A stretch of 64,000 bases of DNA from Candidatus Gallimonas merdigallinarum (GCA_904373325.1 CAJFFP010000016.1:1-64000); one strand, 5' to 3'; shown: positions 32,122 to 41,567, counted from the first letter of the stretch. Program-made: numbers and translations. Notes: generated from the letters alone by a model not told the origin.

Positions 32122-34251
32122 TCAGTTCGCCGTACGATGCACGTCCAGAATCTTCGGGTGCTGGCGGATCTTGCCGATGAGCACCTCGACGTCCTGACGG
32201 TTGGTGAGCGCGACGCTCACTTCCACGATGGCGGAATTGTTCTTATCGTACCTGCCGTTGATGGAGGAAATTTCCAGCTTCATTTCGGAGACGGAAGCGG
32301 AGATTGCCGAGAGAGCCGCGCCCTGCTCCTCCGCAAGTACGACGATGGACGCTTTAAAGCGCGCCGCGCCCTCCTGCGCGATCCACTCCGCGGGCTGTAA
32401 CCGCCCGGGGTCGGCGTTCTTCATGTTGGGGCAGTCCTTTCTGTGGACGACGACGCCCCGCCCGCGCGTGACGAATCCGACGATGTCGTCCCCGGGGACG
32501 GGCGAACAGCACCCCGCAAAGGAGACGAGCAGCCCCGTCATGCCCTTGATCGTGACCGTGCCCTTTGCGTTCTTCTCCTTGAACGGCGTGGGAATGACGG
32601 GCGCGGGCGCTTCCTTGCGGAAGTAGTCCATCAGTTTGAACAGCACCTGATTGACGGAGATCGCGCCGTAGCCGATCGCGGAATACATTTCGTCGGGCGT
32701 GTCGAAGGAGAGCTTTTCGGAGACCTTCCTGAAACTCTCGGGCGTGACCAGATCGGAGAGAGACGTTCCCTTGCGCTTTGCCGCCTCTTCGAGCATACTC
32801 TTGCCGAGGCGGATATTCTCCTCCTTCATCTCCTTCTTGTAGAAGGACTTGATCTTGGCGCGCGCCGAAGAGGATTTGATGAATTTGAGCCAATCGCGCG
32901 AAGGACCTTTGCTGTTGGGCGACGTGATGATCTCGACGACGTCGCCGAGTTCGAGCTTGGTATTCAGCGGCACGATCTTGCCGTTGACCTTCGCGCCCGT
33001 GCAGCGGTTGCCCACCTCCGAGTGAATGGCGTACGCGAAATCGACGGGCGTCGCGCCGACGGGGAGCGAGATGACCTTGCTCTTCGGCGTAAAGACGAGC
33101 AGTTCCGTGGAGTACAGCTCGCCCTTGACGGTATCCATGAACTCCTTGGAGTCTTTCAGACCGCCTTGCAGCTCCATGACCTCGCGGATCCACGCGATGC
33201 GCGCGTCCAGCGAGCTTTCCTCCTCGCGCTGTTCCTTGTACTTCCAATGCGCCGCGATACCGTATTCCGCCGTGCGGTGCATCTCTTCCGTGCGGATCTG
33301 GATCTCGAACGGCTGCCCGAAGTTGGTGACGACCGTCGTGTGCAGAGACTGATAGAAGTTGGGTTTGGGCGTTGCGATATAGTCTTTGATGCGCCCGGGA
33401 ATGGGTTTCCACTTCTTGTGGATCTTGCCGAACACCTCGTAACACTCGTCCACCGTGCCGACGATGACGCGCACGGCGGTCAGATCGTAGATCTGTTCGA
33501 GCGTCTTGTGCTTATCCTTCATCTTTTTGTAGATGGAATAGAAGTGCTTGGGGCGCCCGAACACCTCGCCGTGAATGTTGCTCTCGGTGAGAATGCCGTT
33601 GATCTCCTCCACCACGTAATCGACGAAGCGGTTGCGCTCCTCCAACTTCTGGTGAATGTTCTCCACAAGGAACTCGAACGCCGCAGGATCGAGGTATTTG
33701 AGGCACAGATCTTCAAGTTCGCACTTGATCTGCGAAATACCCAGCCGCCCCGCAATGGGCGCGTAGATGTCCAGCGTTTCGCGCGCCATCTTCTGCTGCC
33801 GCTCTTTGGAGAGATAGTTGAGCGAGCGCATATTGTGCAGTCTGTCCGCAAGTTTGATGATGATGACGCGGATATCCTTCGCCATGGCGAGGAAGATCTT
33901 GCGGAAGTTTTCCGCCTCCTCCTCTTCCTGCGATTTGAATACGATCTTATCGAGCTTGGTCACGCCCGAGACGAGGGTGAGAACGCCCTCGCCGAATTCG
34001 CGGCGCACGTCCTCTTCCGTCGCGGACGTATCTTCAATGACGTCGTGCAGCAGCGCGCCCGCGATCGTCTCCGCGTCCAGACCGAGATCGACGAGGATCT
34101 CCGCCACGGCGCACGGATGAATAAAGTACGGCTCGCCCGAGGCGCGCCGCTGATTGCGGTGCGCTTCCTTGGCAAAGTCATAGGCGCGCAGGAGCATATC
34201 GCGGTCGTCGCCCGTATAGTATTCGTAAATTTTCATGAGAATGGATTCCAT
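32122..34251 (-). CDS. relA: Bifunctional (p)ppGpp synthetase/hydrolase Rel
   Basis: Long RSH enzyme that makes and degrades the stringent-response alarmone at the ribosome. The 709 residues show the HD hydrolase domain (FIHPCAVAEI, ALLHDVIEDT near 66-75, intact), synthetase domain (YSIYKKMKDK, IYDLTAVRVIV), TGS domain (VFTPKSKVISLPVGATPVDFAY begins near 385), a conserved-Cys region (FAGCCSPVPGDDI) and a C-terminal ACT domain. The chosen ATG at 34251 is seven bases after AGGAGG; in-frame Mets upstream overlap that site. Downstream of recJ; apt, which usually separates them, is absent. Confidence 0.97.
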   Translation of the reverse strand: MESILMKIYEYYTGDDRDMLLRAYDFAKEAHRNQRRASGEPYFIHPCAVAEILVDLGLDAETIAGALLHDVIEDTSATEEDVRREFGEGVLTLVSGVTKLDKIVFKSQEEEEAENFRKIFLAMAKDIRVIIIKLADRLHNMRSLNYLSKERQQKMARETLDIYAPIAGRLGISQIKCELEDLCLKYLDPAAFEFLVENIHQKLEERNRFVDYVVEEINGILTESNIHGEVFGRPKHFYSIYKKMKDKHKTLEQIYDLTAVRVIVGTVDECYEVFGKIHKKWKPIPGRIKDYIATPKPNFYQSLHTTVVTNFGQPFEIQIRTEEMHRTAEYGIAAHWKYKEQREEESSLDARIAWIREVMELQGGLKDSKEFMDTVKGELYSTELLVFTPKSKVISLPVGATPVDFAYAIHSEVGNRCTGAKVNGKIVPLNTKLELGDVVEIITSPNSKGPSRDWLKFIKSSSARAKIKSFYKKEMKEENIRLGKSMLEEAAKRKGTSLSDLVTPESFRKVSEKLSFDTPDEMYSAIGYGAISVNQVLFKLMDYFRKEAPAPVIPTPFKEKNAKGTVTIKGMTGLLVSFAGCCSPVPGDDIVGFVTRGRGVVVHRKDCPNMKNADPGRLQPAEWIAQEGAARFKASIVVLAEEQGAALSAISASVSEMKLEISSINGRYDKNNSAIVEVSVALTNRQDVEVLIGKIRQHPKILDVHRTAN

Positions 34252-34302
34252 GCTCATTCCTCCTGCTTCCACAATTTCCCGCGCCCCCGCGCGGAGCGAT
34301 CG

Positions 34303-36603
34303 TTACTGCAACTCCTGCAAGCGCAGGACTGCGTTATATGTCTGAGAATTGGTGAGTTCCGTCTTTTTGCCGCGGAATACGCGCAGCCGCCCCTCTTCGA
34401 GGGAGACAAGCCCCAGCTCCTCAAACACGGCGAGCGCGAAGATGAACTCTTCCGCGGAGAACCCCAGCCCGTCGCAGCGCTTTGCCGCCTCGGCGTACGT
34501 CGCACCCGTCACGCGGTCCGCGCCCGTGCGCAGCGCGGCGAATACGGCGAGCAGGTCTTCCCGCGCGGCGGAGAGCCTGCAAAGCCCCCCGTATCCGATG
34601 AGATCGCCGTTGACGACGACGTTCGCCCTTCCCGTACGCACGGCGAGCGCGGGCGGACGGTCGAGAAAGACGACGTCGCGGAAGGCGGAGAGATCGCACC
34701 CTTCGTCGGGCGCGTACAGCACGACGTTCTCCGTGTTCCCCGAAGCGAGGCGGAACACCTCGACGGGTACGCCCGCAAGGGACGGGAAGGACGCGAGCGT
34801 GTGCGCGTCGTAACACACGGCGGCAAGCCCGTACGCGCATTCCGACCGCGCTAGCACGAGGAATGCGTCCGTCTCCTCCGTCGTCGCGGTCGCGGCGACC
34901 GGTTCGCCGCGGAGGGAGCGGAGCGTGTTTTCAAACGCCTCGGGCGAGGCGTCTCCCCCGCCTGCGGGCAGGACCGCCCGCACAAACCCTTTCAGGTACT
35001 CTTTCCCGCGGAAACGGGAGAGATTGTATTCGTAGACGACCGTCTTTTTGAGGTCGCTGCGCAAAAATTTGAGTTCCTTCGCGCCGTTGAAGTACATGAA
35101 GTCCAGCCCGCCCGCGCTCATCGAGAGATGGGGCGAGAGCGGTTTTACGGGCGCGGCTTCGAGACGGGAGACATCGAGCGTGAACAGCGGGCGGCGGTTG
35201 CCGATGCCGAACGGTTCCAAGAGCGCAAGTTCGTGCGCGATGCGGGCATGGTCCTCCCCTTCGCCCGCCACATAGAGTTTGGAGGCGAAGTCCTCGCGTT
35301 CGTGGTGTGCGCCGATATATTCGTCGAGCGCGGCTTTGAGGCGGGGGAAATTTTCCGCCGTCACGTTGACGCCCGCCGCCTGCGCGTGCCCGCCGAATTC
35401 CTCGATATATTCCGAACACGCTTTGAGCGCCTCGAAAATATTCACGCTCTCCACGCTGCGCGCGCTGCCGCGGAGCATATCGCCGCGGCGGACGAAGAGC
35501 AGCGCGGGACGGGAAAACTCCTCCGCAATGCGGGCGGCGACGATGCCCACGAATCCCGCGTTCCAATTTTCCGCAGCGAGCATGACGACGTTGCCGTACG
35601 CCCCCTCTTCGCGGATCTGTTCCACCGCCTGCGCGTACAGTTCGTCGCAGGCGCGCTGGCGTTCCCCGTTGTAGAGGTTGAGTTTTTCCGCGAGCGCGGA
35701 GATCGCCTCCTCGTTCTCCGTGGTGAAGAGCGCGAGCGCGGCGTGCGCGTCCCCCATTCTGCCCGCGGCGTTGATGCGGGGCGCGATGGTGAACGCGAGC
35801 GTCTGCGCCGTGACCTCGGACGTCTTGCCGAGCAGCGCCGAGAACGCGGGGCGGGGGCGCTTTTCAATGCGTTTCAGCCCCTCCGCGACGATGTCGCGGT
35901 TCTCGTCCGTGAGCGGCACGCTGTCCGCCACCGTGGAGAGTGCGGCGAAATCGACGAGTTCAAACGCCTTATCGCCGATGAGCGCGCAGGCGAGTTTGAA
36001 CGCCACGCCCGCGCCGCACAAATTATCGTAGGGATATTCGTCTTTGAGTTTGGGATTGATCGTGATGCAGTCGGGCAGGCGGTCGGGCAGCTCGTGGTGA
36101 TCGGTCACGATGACGTATGCGCCCTGCTCCTTCGCGTACTCCACCTCGTCCGCGTTGGAGATGCCGCAGTCCACCGTCACGATGAGGTCGGGCAGAAATT
36201 CGTCGAAAATCTTATCGAGCGCGGCGACGCTCATGCCGTACCCCTCCGCGCGCTCGGGAACGTAGAGATAGGGTTCGATGCCGAACATCCGCATGGCGCG
36301 GGAGAGCACCGCAAGCGCGCCGATGCCGTCCGCGTCGTAGTCGCCGAACAGCGCGACGCGCCACTCCTCGTCGCGCGCCTGCGTGAGCAGTTCCTTCGCC
36401 TCCCGCATTCCCTTCATGAGGAAGGGAGAGAGGAAGTGACTGCGCGAGGGATTGAGGAAGGCGCGCATTTTGCCCTCCGTCGTCATGCCGCGCGCGTAGA
36501 GAAGGCGCGCCGTCGTCTCGGTAATGCCGAGCGCCGCGGCGCACGCCCTGACCGCGGAGAGCTGCTCCGCGGTAAATTCAAATTCGCGCACAAGTTTTTT
36601 CAT
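34303..36603 (-). CDS. recJ: Single-stranded-DNA-specific exonuclease RecJ
   Basis: 5'-3' ssDNA exonuclease of the DHH superfamily used in recombination and repair. The 766-residue product has DYDADG (88-93), VDCGISN, TDHHELPD (the DHH motif) and the DHHA1 glycine block GGHAQAAG. An OB-like domain and a long C-terminal extension of about 200 residues follow, as in other Firmicute RecJ. The start MKKLVREF is chosen because the in-frame extension to 36672 lacks similarity and reaches the upstream hairpin. It lies directly upstream of relA. Confidence 0.95.
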   Translation of the reverse strand: MKKLVREFEFTAEQLSAVRACAAALGITETTARLLYARGMTTEGKMRAFLNPSRSHFLSPFLMKGMREAKELLTQARDEEWRVALFGDYDADGIGALAVLSRAMRMFGIEPYLYVPERAEGYGMSVAALDKIFDEFLPDLIVTVDCGISNADEVEYAKEQGAYVIVTDHHELPDRLPDCITINPKLKDEYPYDNLCGAGVAFKLACALIGDKAFELVDFAALSTVADSVPLTDENRDIVAEGLKRIEKRPRPAFSALLGKTSEVTAQTLAFTIAPRINAAGRMGDAHAALALFTTENEEAISALAEKLNLYNGERQRACDELYAQAVEQIREEGAYGNVVMLAAENWNAGFVGIVAARIAEEFSRPALLFVRRGDMLRGSARSVESVNIFEALKACSEYIEEFGGHAQAAGVNVTAENFPRLKAALDEYIGAHHEREDFASKLYVAGEGEDHARIAHELALLEPFGIGNRRPLFTLDVSRLEAAPVKPLSPHLSMSAGGLDFMYFNGAKELKFLRSDLKKTVVYEYNLSRFRGKEYLKGFVRAVLPAGGGDASPEAFENTLRSLRGEPVAATATTEETDAFLVLARSECAYGLAAVCYDAHTLASFPSLAGVPVEVFRLASGNTENVVLYAPDEGCDLSAFRDVVFLDRPPALAVRTGRANVVVNGDLIGYGGLCRLSAAREDLLAVFAALRTGADRVTGATYAEAAKRCDGLGFSAEEFIFALAVFEELGLVSLEEGRLRVFRGKKTELTNSQTYNAVLRLQELQ

Positions 36604-36683
36604 GACTCTTTCTGTCCCTCTGTATACCCTTTTTCCGCAAAGGAGAAACACCCGTGCGGAAAATCCGCCCAAAAAAGCGCAAA

Positions 36684-36707
36684 GACGGCGGGAACGTTCC
36701 CGCCGTC
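36684..36707 (-). terminator. Hairpin between secF and recJ
   Basis: GACGGCGGGAAC/GTTCCCGCCGTC perfect palindrome 18 bp after secF. The T run on the minus strand comes only after eight bases, so it may be a weak terminator or processing site. Confidence 0.5.
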
Positions 36708-36724
36708 GTTATTTGCAATAAACG

Positions 36725-37750
36725 TTATTCTTCTCCGCGTGCGGCGCGTTTCTTGCCCGTATAGCGCGCGCGCTTCGCCTTGATCTTATCGAACGCCGCC
36801 TTGACGCGCACGTGCAGCGCAGGCGCAAGCAGCGTGGAGGAATAGAGCGCCGCGGCTACGGGCACCAGTGCGCCCGCAAAGACAGCCGCCCCGCCCGAGA
36901 ACATACACGCTGCGCATACGGCGAGAATGACCAGCGCGCTTCCCGCAAGGGCAAACACGGCTTTATCCGTTGCCTTGCACATCTCCGCCACCGCTTCGTC
37001 CGCGGCGAGCGCGGAAAATGCGGGATCTTTGGCGTTCTCCCGCAGCTTCATGCAGCGGACGAGCCACAGCCCGAGCGACGCAGCCGCCGCGATCGCGGCG
37101 TACAGCCAAGGAGCAAAGGCGTACACGGGCACGCGGGTGATCGCAAAGAACGAGAGCGTGAGCAGCATATCGTTGACAGCCGCCGCAAGCCCCGTGAGCG
37201 CGCAGCCCACGCCGAAACGGACGCCGACATAGATGAGCGCAACGACCGCGCCCGTGAGCACCGCAACGGCGGCGCGCCACAGCGATTCGTTGAACGTTTG
37301 CAGCGAAAGCGTGTGCGTCGTGACGGTGACGGAAGCGCCCGTTCCCAAGGACGCCGCGTCCACCGCCTCGTTGATCGCGGTAACCGCGTTCGCAAGCGCC
37401 TCGGAAGAGACGTCCGCGTCAAAGACGTAGCGGAGGGTGAAATCGTTGCCCGTCGGGTAGAACTCGCTCTGCGAGCTGCTGTTGGGATCCGCCTGACCTT
37501 CGAGTTCGAGCTTTTCTTCGTACGTTACGCCGTTTGCCGCAAACGCCGCCTCGCTCGCCTCGGAGAGGAGATTTTTGTTTTCTTCGGAAAGTTCGACGAC
37601 GACGTTATAGCTGACGTCCACCGTCTTGCTTGCGGGCCGATCGAGCGAGGTGTTGAACCCGAAGAGGGCGAACAGCACGATTCCCGCGATGAGGATCGCC
37701 GCCGAGACCGCGACCCATACGTAGAGCAGTTTGGATCTCTTATTCATCAT
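36725..37750 (-). CDS. secF: SecF-like protein-export membrane protein
   Basis: RND-like accessory subunit of the Sec translocon. The 341-residue protein has an N-terminal helix (YVWVAVSAAILIAGIVLFAL), an extracytoplasmic domain to about residue 160, and five clustered helices with the SecF-type AAVNDMLLTLSFF block. It is divergent and shorter in conserved motifs than E. coli SecF, but position and topology fit. The start is an internal ATG of MSMMNK with GGAGG six bases upstream. It overlaps secD by 11 bp. Confidence 0.85.
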   Translation of the reverse strand: MMNKRSKLLYVWVAVSAAILIAGIVLFALFGFNTSLDRPASKTVDVSYNVVVELSEENKNLLSEASEAAFAANGVTYEEKLELEGQADPNSSSQSEFYPTGNDFTLRYVFDADVSSEALANAVTAINEAVDAASLGTGASVTVTTHTLSLQTFNESLWRAAVAVLTGAVVALIYVGVRFGVGCALTGLAAAVNDMLLTLSFFAITRVPVYAFAPWLYAAIAAAASLGLWLVRCMKLRENAKDPAFSALAADEAVAEMCKATDKAVFALAGSALVILAVCAACMFSGGAAVFAGALVPVAAALYSSTLLAPALHVRVKAAFDKIKAKRARYTGKKRAARGEE

Positions 37751-39266
37751 CGACATCCTCCCGCTTGAAGTTGCAGAAGTTCCCTTGCTTTTTGGAGAGC
37801 GCCGCCATGATCGCCCACGCGAAACGGTTGAAGAGCAGCACGCCGAGTCCGGAGAACACCGCCGTCAGTCCCAGCACGAACGCCGCCGCCTGCAAGCCGG
37901 GCAATGCGATAAAGTACACGATAAACCCGAACAGCGCCACGACGATGTGCAGATCGAAGATCTTCCAGAAGCTCTTTTTGTACCCCGTCTTGACGGAGGA
38001 CGCAAACGTTTTGCCGAGCGCGTATTCCCTGCGCGCCGCCTCGAACGTCATCGCGTTGCCCGCCGAAAGCAGCAGGGACGCGAACAGGAACGCAATGTAC
38101 ACTTCCACGCTCAGGTAGAGGAACGGGATCGCCCACACGCAGAGGATGGCCGAGAACAGGAACAGCAGATAGGTATAGAGATGCGCGAACGCCAGAAGGC
38201 GGTAACGGACGAAGAAGAACGCCATCATCGCGACGAATACGATCCCGAAGGAGATGTACAGCCACATGAGCGCGTTCGTGCCGTACGCCGCGGGGATCTG
38301 CAATGCGTCCCCCACCGTGAAGGCAAGGTCGTTCTCCGTTCCGGAGATCGCGGTATCGAGCAGGATCGCCGTCGTGTTCGCCGTTTCGGCAGTGTAGCTT
38401 CCGCTGATATACAGCGCGTCGTTTGTGATCGGTTCGCTGACGGTAAGCGAGATGATCGCCGTATCGCCGACGTAAATGTACAGATAGTTCGTGGTGGACG
38501 AGCTCGAACTGTCGGAACTGTCCGAACTGCTCCCCGCGCTCTCCGTCGCGTTCGCGATCGCTTTCGCACCCGCGTCGGTGAAGTTCAGCACGACGTAATG
38601 CGTGCCGCCCGAAGCGCCCGCACTCACGCCCGAAACGTAGTCCGCGACTGTCTCGCCAACCTTGATTTTGAGCGCGTCCGTCGCCGTATCCTCGCTCGTA
38701 CCGTAGCGGAGGCTGAGTTCGCCCGTGAACGCAAAGCGGCTGACGGCGTAATATTCGTTCTCCATCATCTGCGGCAGGAACACTTCGACGGTGTAATCGT
38801 CGCGCACCGAAACGCGCGCGCCGTCCGTATGCAGACGCTCGTAGCGGTCGGAGATCTTCTCTACCGCCGCGTCAAACGCCGCGGAGAAACTTGCGAGCGC
38901 TTCGCCCTCTTCGTTGCACGCGGTGCCGACTTCGAGGTACAGCGTACCGTTCGCATATGCGCGGTATTTCGCCTCGTAATCCGCGCGCTCCGCTTCGTCC
39001 GCGATGCCGCCGAGGTCGTCCTGATACTCCTTTGCGGAAATCACGCCCTCGGGATAATATACCGTGGAATAGCCGCCTCCGCCGTAAGAGCCGTTCGCGC
39101 CGTATTCGCCGCCCAGATCCGCGTCTTTGTCGGTAAGTTCAAGAATGGAACTGAACCTGTACAGGCCGTTCGTCCCGTAATTGAACGAGACGGTGCAGAT
39201 GACGCAAAGCAGGGCGAGCAGCAGCGTATAAAGCACCAGCAGAAGCGCCGATTTTTTCTTGCCCAT
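37740..39266 (-). CDS. secD: SecD-like protein-export membrane protein with Ser-rich insert
   Basis: Partner of SecF in proton-motive-force-driven late protein export. The 508 residues have one N-terminal helix, a large extracytoplasmic domain (about 30-345) and five C-terminal helices. The usual SecD glycine-rich opening motif is poorly conserved (DLGGEYGANGSYGGGG), and the domain carries a low-complexity loop SSSDSSDSSSSSTTN near 250. Its own promoter is at 39333-39361 and the start follows AGGAGGAGGCA. Identity rests on topology, pairing with secF and the yajC-SCIFF-secDF-recJ gene order. Confidence 0.83.
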   Translation of the reverse strand: MGKKKSALLLVLYTLLLALLCVICTVSFNYGTNGLYRFSSILELTDKDADLGGEYGANGSYGGGGYSTVYYPEGVISAKEYQDDLGGIADEAERADYEAKYRAYANGTLYLEVGTACNEEGEALASFSAAFDAAVEKISDRYERLHTDGARVSVRDDYTVEVFLPQMMENEYYAVSRFAFTGELSLRYGTSEDTATDALKIKVGETVADYVSGVSAGASGGTHYVVLNFTDAGAKAIANATESAGSSSDSSDSSSSSTTNYLYIYVGDTAIISLTVSEPITNDALYISGSYTAETANTTAILLDTAISGTENDLAFTVGDALQIPAAYGTNALMWLYISFGIVFVAMMAFFFVRYRLLAFAHLYTYLLFLFSAILCVWAIPFLYLSVEVYIAFLFASLLLSAGNAMTFEAARREYALGKTFASSVKTGYKKSFWKIFDLHIVVALFGFIVYFIALPGLQAAAFVLGLTAVFSGLGVLLFNRFAWAIMAALSKKQGNFCNFKREDVDDE

Positions 39267-39332
39267 TGCCTCCTCCTAATATCGTAAACGGGGAATGCCC
39301 AAATAATATTCGGATAATTCTCACTTCTAACC

Positions 39333-39361
39333 ATTATATAGAAAAAGGGCGCGCCCGTCAA
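39333..39361 (-). promoter_or_regulatory. Promoter of secD-secF
   Basis: Minus strand TTGACG (39361-39356), 17-bp spacer, TATAAT (39338-39333). Confidence 0.85.
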
Positions 39362-39393
39362 GCCGAAACGCGCCGCTTTCGCAATTTTTTCGC

Positions 39394-40701
39394 CTAATTT
39401 TCGCGTGATTTGCGCTCCGCGAGAACGTGCATAGCGCACTCGATCCGCTTCTTCATCATGGCGCACGTCATCTCGTACGGCTCGTCGATATCGCCGTTGT
39501 AATGGTAGTTGTTCGCGCTGCATCCGCCCGAGCAGATGAACTTCGCAAAGCAGTTTTCGCACTTCTTGCGCGTGAACAGGCAGGACGAGGCAAATTTTTG
39601 GCGGATCCCTTCGTCGAGCTTCCCCTCGAACACGTTGCCCATCTTCCACTTCGGATCGCCCGCGAACTGATGGCAGGGGTAGAGATCGCCGTTGGGAACG
39701 ACGGAGAAGTATTCGTTGCCCGCGCCGCACGCCGAAACGCGCTTTTGCAGGCAGGGTCCGCCTTCCAGATCGACGTGGAAGTGGAAGAAGGAGAACCCCT
39801 TCCCCTCCGCTTCGCGGCGGATATACTCGTCGCACAGTGCCTCGTACTCATGCTCGATCTGCGGGAGATGCTCCTCTCTGATTTGCAGGTCGGGTATATC
39901 GGTGACGACGGGTTCGAGCGAAATGGAGTCGAAACCCTCGTCCGCAAGGAAGAGCACGTCCTTGGAAAAATCGAGGTTCTTCGCCGTGAACGTGCCGCGC
40001 ACATAATAGTGCTTGTCGCCGCGGATTTGGACGAACTTTTTGATTTTTTCGATGACCGCGTCGAAACTTCCCTTGCCCGAGACCGTCTTGCGCACCGCGT
40101 CGTGCACCTCTTTGCGCCCGTCGAGGGAGAGGACGACGTTCTCCATTTCCGCGTTGAGGAACTCGATCGCGTCGTCGTTGAGCAGCAGTCCGTTCGTCGT
40201 CGTCGTGAACAGGAAGCGTTTGCCGCGCTTTGCCGCCTCCGCCTTGGCGTAGGCGACCGTCTCTTTGATGACGCCGAGGTTCATGAGCGGTTCGCCGCCG
40301 AAGAAGTCCACTTCCAGCACTTTGCGGTTTCCGCTCTCGCGGATGAGAAAGTCGATCGCCGCCTTCGCCGTCTCCAAACTCATCATTTCGCGCACGTTGT
40401 GGTATGCGCCCTCGTCCGCGAAACAGTATTTGCAGCGGAGATTGCAGTCGTGGCAGATATGAATGCAGAGCGCCTTGACCTCGTGCGACTTCATCGGCGC
40501 GGTCTTTACCTCTTCGGCGTATAAAAGCCCCGCCTCTCTGAGCCCCTCGATGTCGGCAAGCGTGCTTTTCAGCTCCTCGTCGGAAAGCTCCGCCGCCTCG
40601 CCGCGCAGAACGCGGGCGGTCGCCTCGTCGCATTCGTGCAGCGCGCCGCTGCCCGTATCGTATGCGTAATATTTATCGTGATAGTGAAATACGTGTACCA
40701 T
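39394..40701 (-). CDS. scfB: SCIFF peptide-modifying radical SAM/SPASM maturase
   Basis: Radical SAM enzyme that installs thioether crosslinks in the SCIFF ranthipeptide encoded just upstream. The 435-residue protein has an N-terminal peptide-recognition region, the CxxxCxxC cluster at Cys86, Cys90 and Cys93 (CNLRCKYC), VDFFGGEPLMN, and a C-terminal SPASM Cys set (ACGAGNEYFSVVPNGDLYPCHQF ... CENCFAKFICSGGCSAN, described by ends). The start MVHVFHYHDKYYAYD follows AAGAGGATT. It follows scfA across a 92-bp gap containing a hairpin, which likely keeps enzyme levels below those of the precursor. Confidence 0.95.
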   Translation of the reverse strand: MVHVFHYHDKYYAYDTGSGALHECDEATARVLRGEAAELSDEELKSTLADIEGLREAGLLYAEEVKTAPMKSHEVKALCIHICHDCNLRCKYCFADEGAYHNVREMMSLETAKAAIDFLIRESGNRKVLEVDFFGGEPLMNLGVIKETVAYAKAEAAKRGKRFLFTTTTNGLLLNDDAIEFLNAEMENVVLSLDGRKEVHDAVRKTVSGKGSFDAVIEKIKKFVQIRGDKHYYVRGTFTAKNLDFSKDVLFLADEGFDSISLEPVVTDIPDLQIREEHLPQIEHEYEALCDEYIRREAEGKGFSFFHFHVDLEGGPCLQKRVSACGAGNEYFSVVPNGDLYPCHQFAGDPKWKMGNVFEGKLDEGIRQKFASSCLFTRKKCENCFAKFICSGGCSANNYHYNGDIDEPYEMTCAMMKKRIECAMHVLAERKSREN

Positions 40702-40750
40702 AATCCTCTTGCCCCGCGCGGGGCGGAAATCTCCTGAAAACGCAAAACAA

Positions 40751-40774
40751 GGAGCCGCGCAGGCGCGCCGCTCC
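40751..40774 (-). terminator. Attenuating hairpin between scfA and scfB
   Basis: GGAG-c-GGCGCG..CGCG-c-GGCTCC-type imperfect stem followed on the minus strand by TTGTTTTG. It would allow partial read-through from the abundant precursor gene into the maturase gene. Confidence 0.55.
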
Positions 40775-40793
40775 TTCCCTTGCGAACAAGTGC

Positions 40794-40952
40794 TTACTTT
40801 CTTTCGCCTTCGATTCTTTCCTCTCTCGTGACGCGCTCGCAGGACTGGTTGCCTACGGTGCAACTCGTCTTGCAGGCGGACTGGCAGGTGCTTCTGCATT
40901 CGCCGCAGCCCGTGATCTTCTTTGCCTGAGGTTTTGCAATCGTACGAATCAT
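40794..40952 (-). CDS. scfA: SCIFF ranthipeptide precursor (six Cys in forty-five)
   Basis: 52-residue precursor peptide almost universal in Clostridia. Six Cys at 16, 19, 23, 27, 31 and 38 follow an N-terminal leader (MIRTIAKPQAKKITG); the tail is charged (VTREERIEGERK). Family work shows Cys-to-Thr/Ser-type thioethers made by ScfB; Thr22, Ser25, Thr29, Ser30 and Thr32 are nearby acceptors. The ATG at 40952 follows GAGGAGAACCGTC; the longer in-frame start at 41009 would include the promoter. The mature function is unsettled (quorum sensing or metabolic regulation has been proposed for ranthipeptides). Confidence 0.95.
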   Translation of the reverse strand: MIRTIAKPQAKKITGCGECRSTCQSACKTSCTVGNQSCERVTREERIEGERK

Positions 40953-40980
40953 GACGGTTCTCCTCTTCTCGTTTTTATTC

Positions 40981-41009
40981 ATTATACAACGCCGCGGGGA
41001 ATTTTGCAA
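40981..41009 (-). promoter_or_regulatory. Promoter of scfA-scfB
   Basis: Minus strand TTGCAA (41009-41004), 17-bp spacer, TATAAT (40986-40981). Confidence 0.82.
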
Positions 41010-41090
41010 GTAATTTTTGAAAAATTCGCCGATTTTCCGCAGATCGCACGGAAGAATTCATCGGATCGCCCTTCCGCCGCGCCTGCGCCG

Positions 41091-41468
41091 CTATTCCCTG
41101 CGCAGTTTCACGCCCGCGAGCGCGCCCAACCCGCCCAGAACGCCGCATACGAGCAGTTCGACGAGAAAGAGCGCCGTAAGCGAAAACCCGCCGCCCACCG
41201 CCGCAAAGAGCAGCATGGTCACGAGCGCGCCGCACAGCCCCGCGACGACCCCTTTGACGAGCGCGCGCTCCCGCCGCACGAAGATGAGCGGGAAGAGAAA
41301 ACTTCCCGCGCACTTGATCGCCCAGCCGATGGCGGAGACTGCGCCCGCCGAAGGGACGTACGCCCGCACGAACACGGCGGCGACCGCCATTGCGACGAGG
41401 CAGAAAAGGGCATAAAAGAGCGTGCTGAGCAGGATTTCGACGACGGCGCGTCTGAGTGAATGTTCCAC
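41091..41468 (-). CDS. TIGR04086-type small membrane protein
   Basis: 125-residue protein with four predicted membrane helices (ILLSTLFYALFCLVAMAVAA; IGWAIKCAGSFLFPLIFV; KGVVAGLCGALVTMLLFA; LTALFLVELLVCGVLGGL). Its position between yajC and the SCIFF genes and its glycine-rich helices match the TIGR04086/YrzE-type family of Firmicutes, of unknown function. The start is GTG at 41468 with GGGGGTGG upstream. It is separated from yajC by a terminator. Confidence 0.8.
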   Translation of the reverse strand: MEHSLRRAVVEILLSTLFYALFCLVAMAVAAVFVRAYVPSAGAVSAIGWAIKCAGSFLFPLIFVRRERALVKGVVAGLCGALVTMLLFAAVGGGFSLTALFLVELLVCGVLGGLGALAGVKLRRE

Positions 41469-41530
41469 GGCTGTCCACCCCCTTGCTGAATACAGCTTAT
41501 CCTATGCGGGCGGCGGGGCGGATATGCAAA

Positions 41531-41558
41531 AAAGACCTCCGCAAACTCGGAGGTCTTT
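41531..41558 (-). terminator. Intrinsic terminator of yajC
   Basis: AAAGACCTCCG/CGGAGGTCTTT on the minus strand followed by TTT and TGC, ten bases after the yajC stop. Confidence 0.85.
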
Positions 41559-41567
41559 TCAAAGCAA

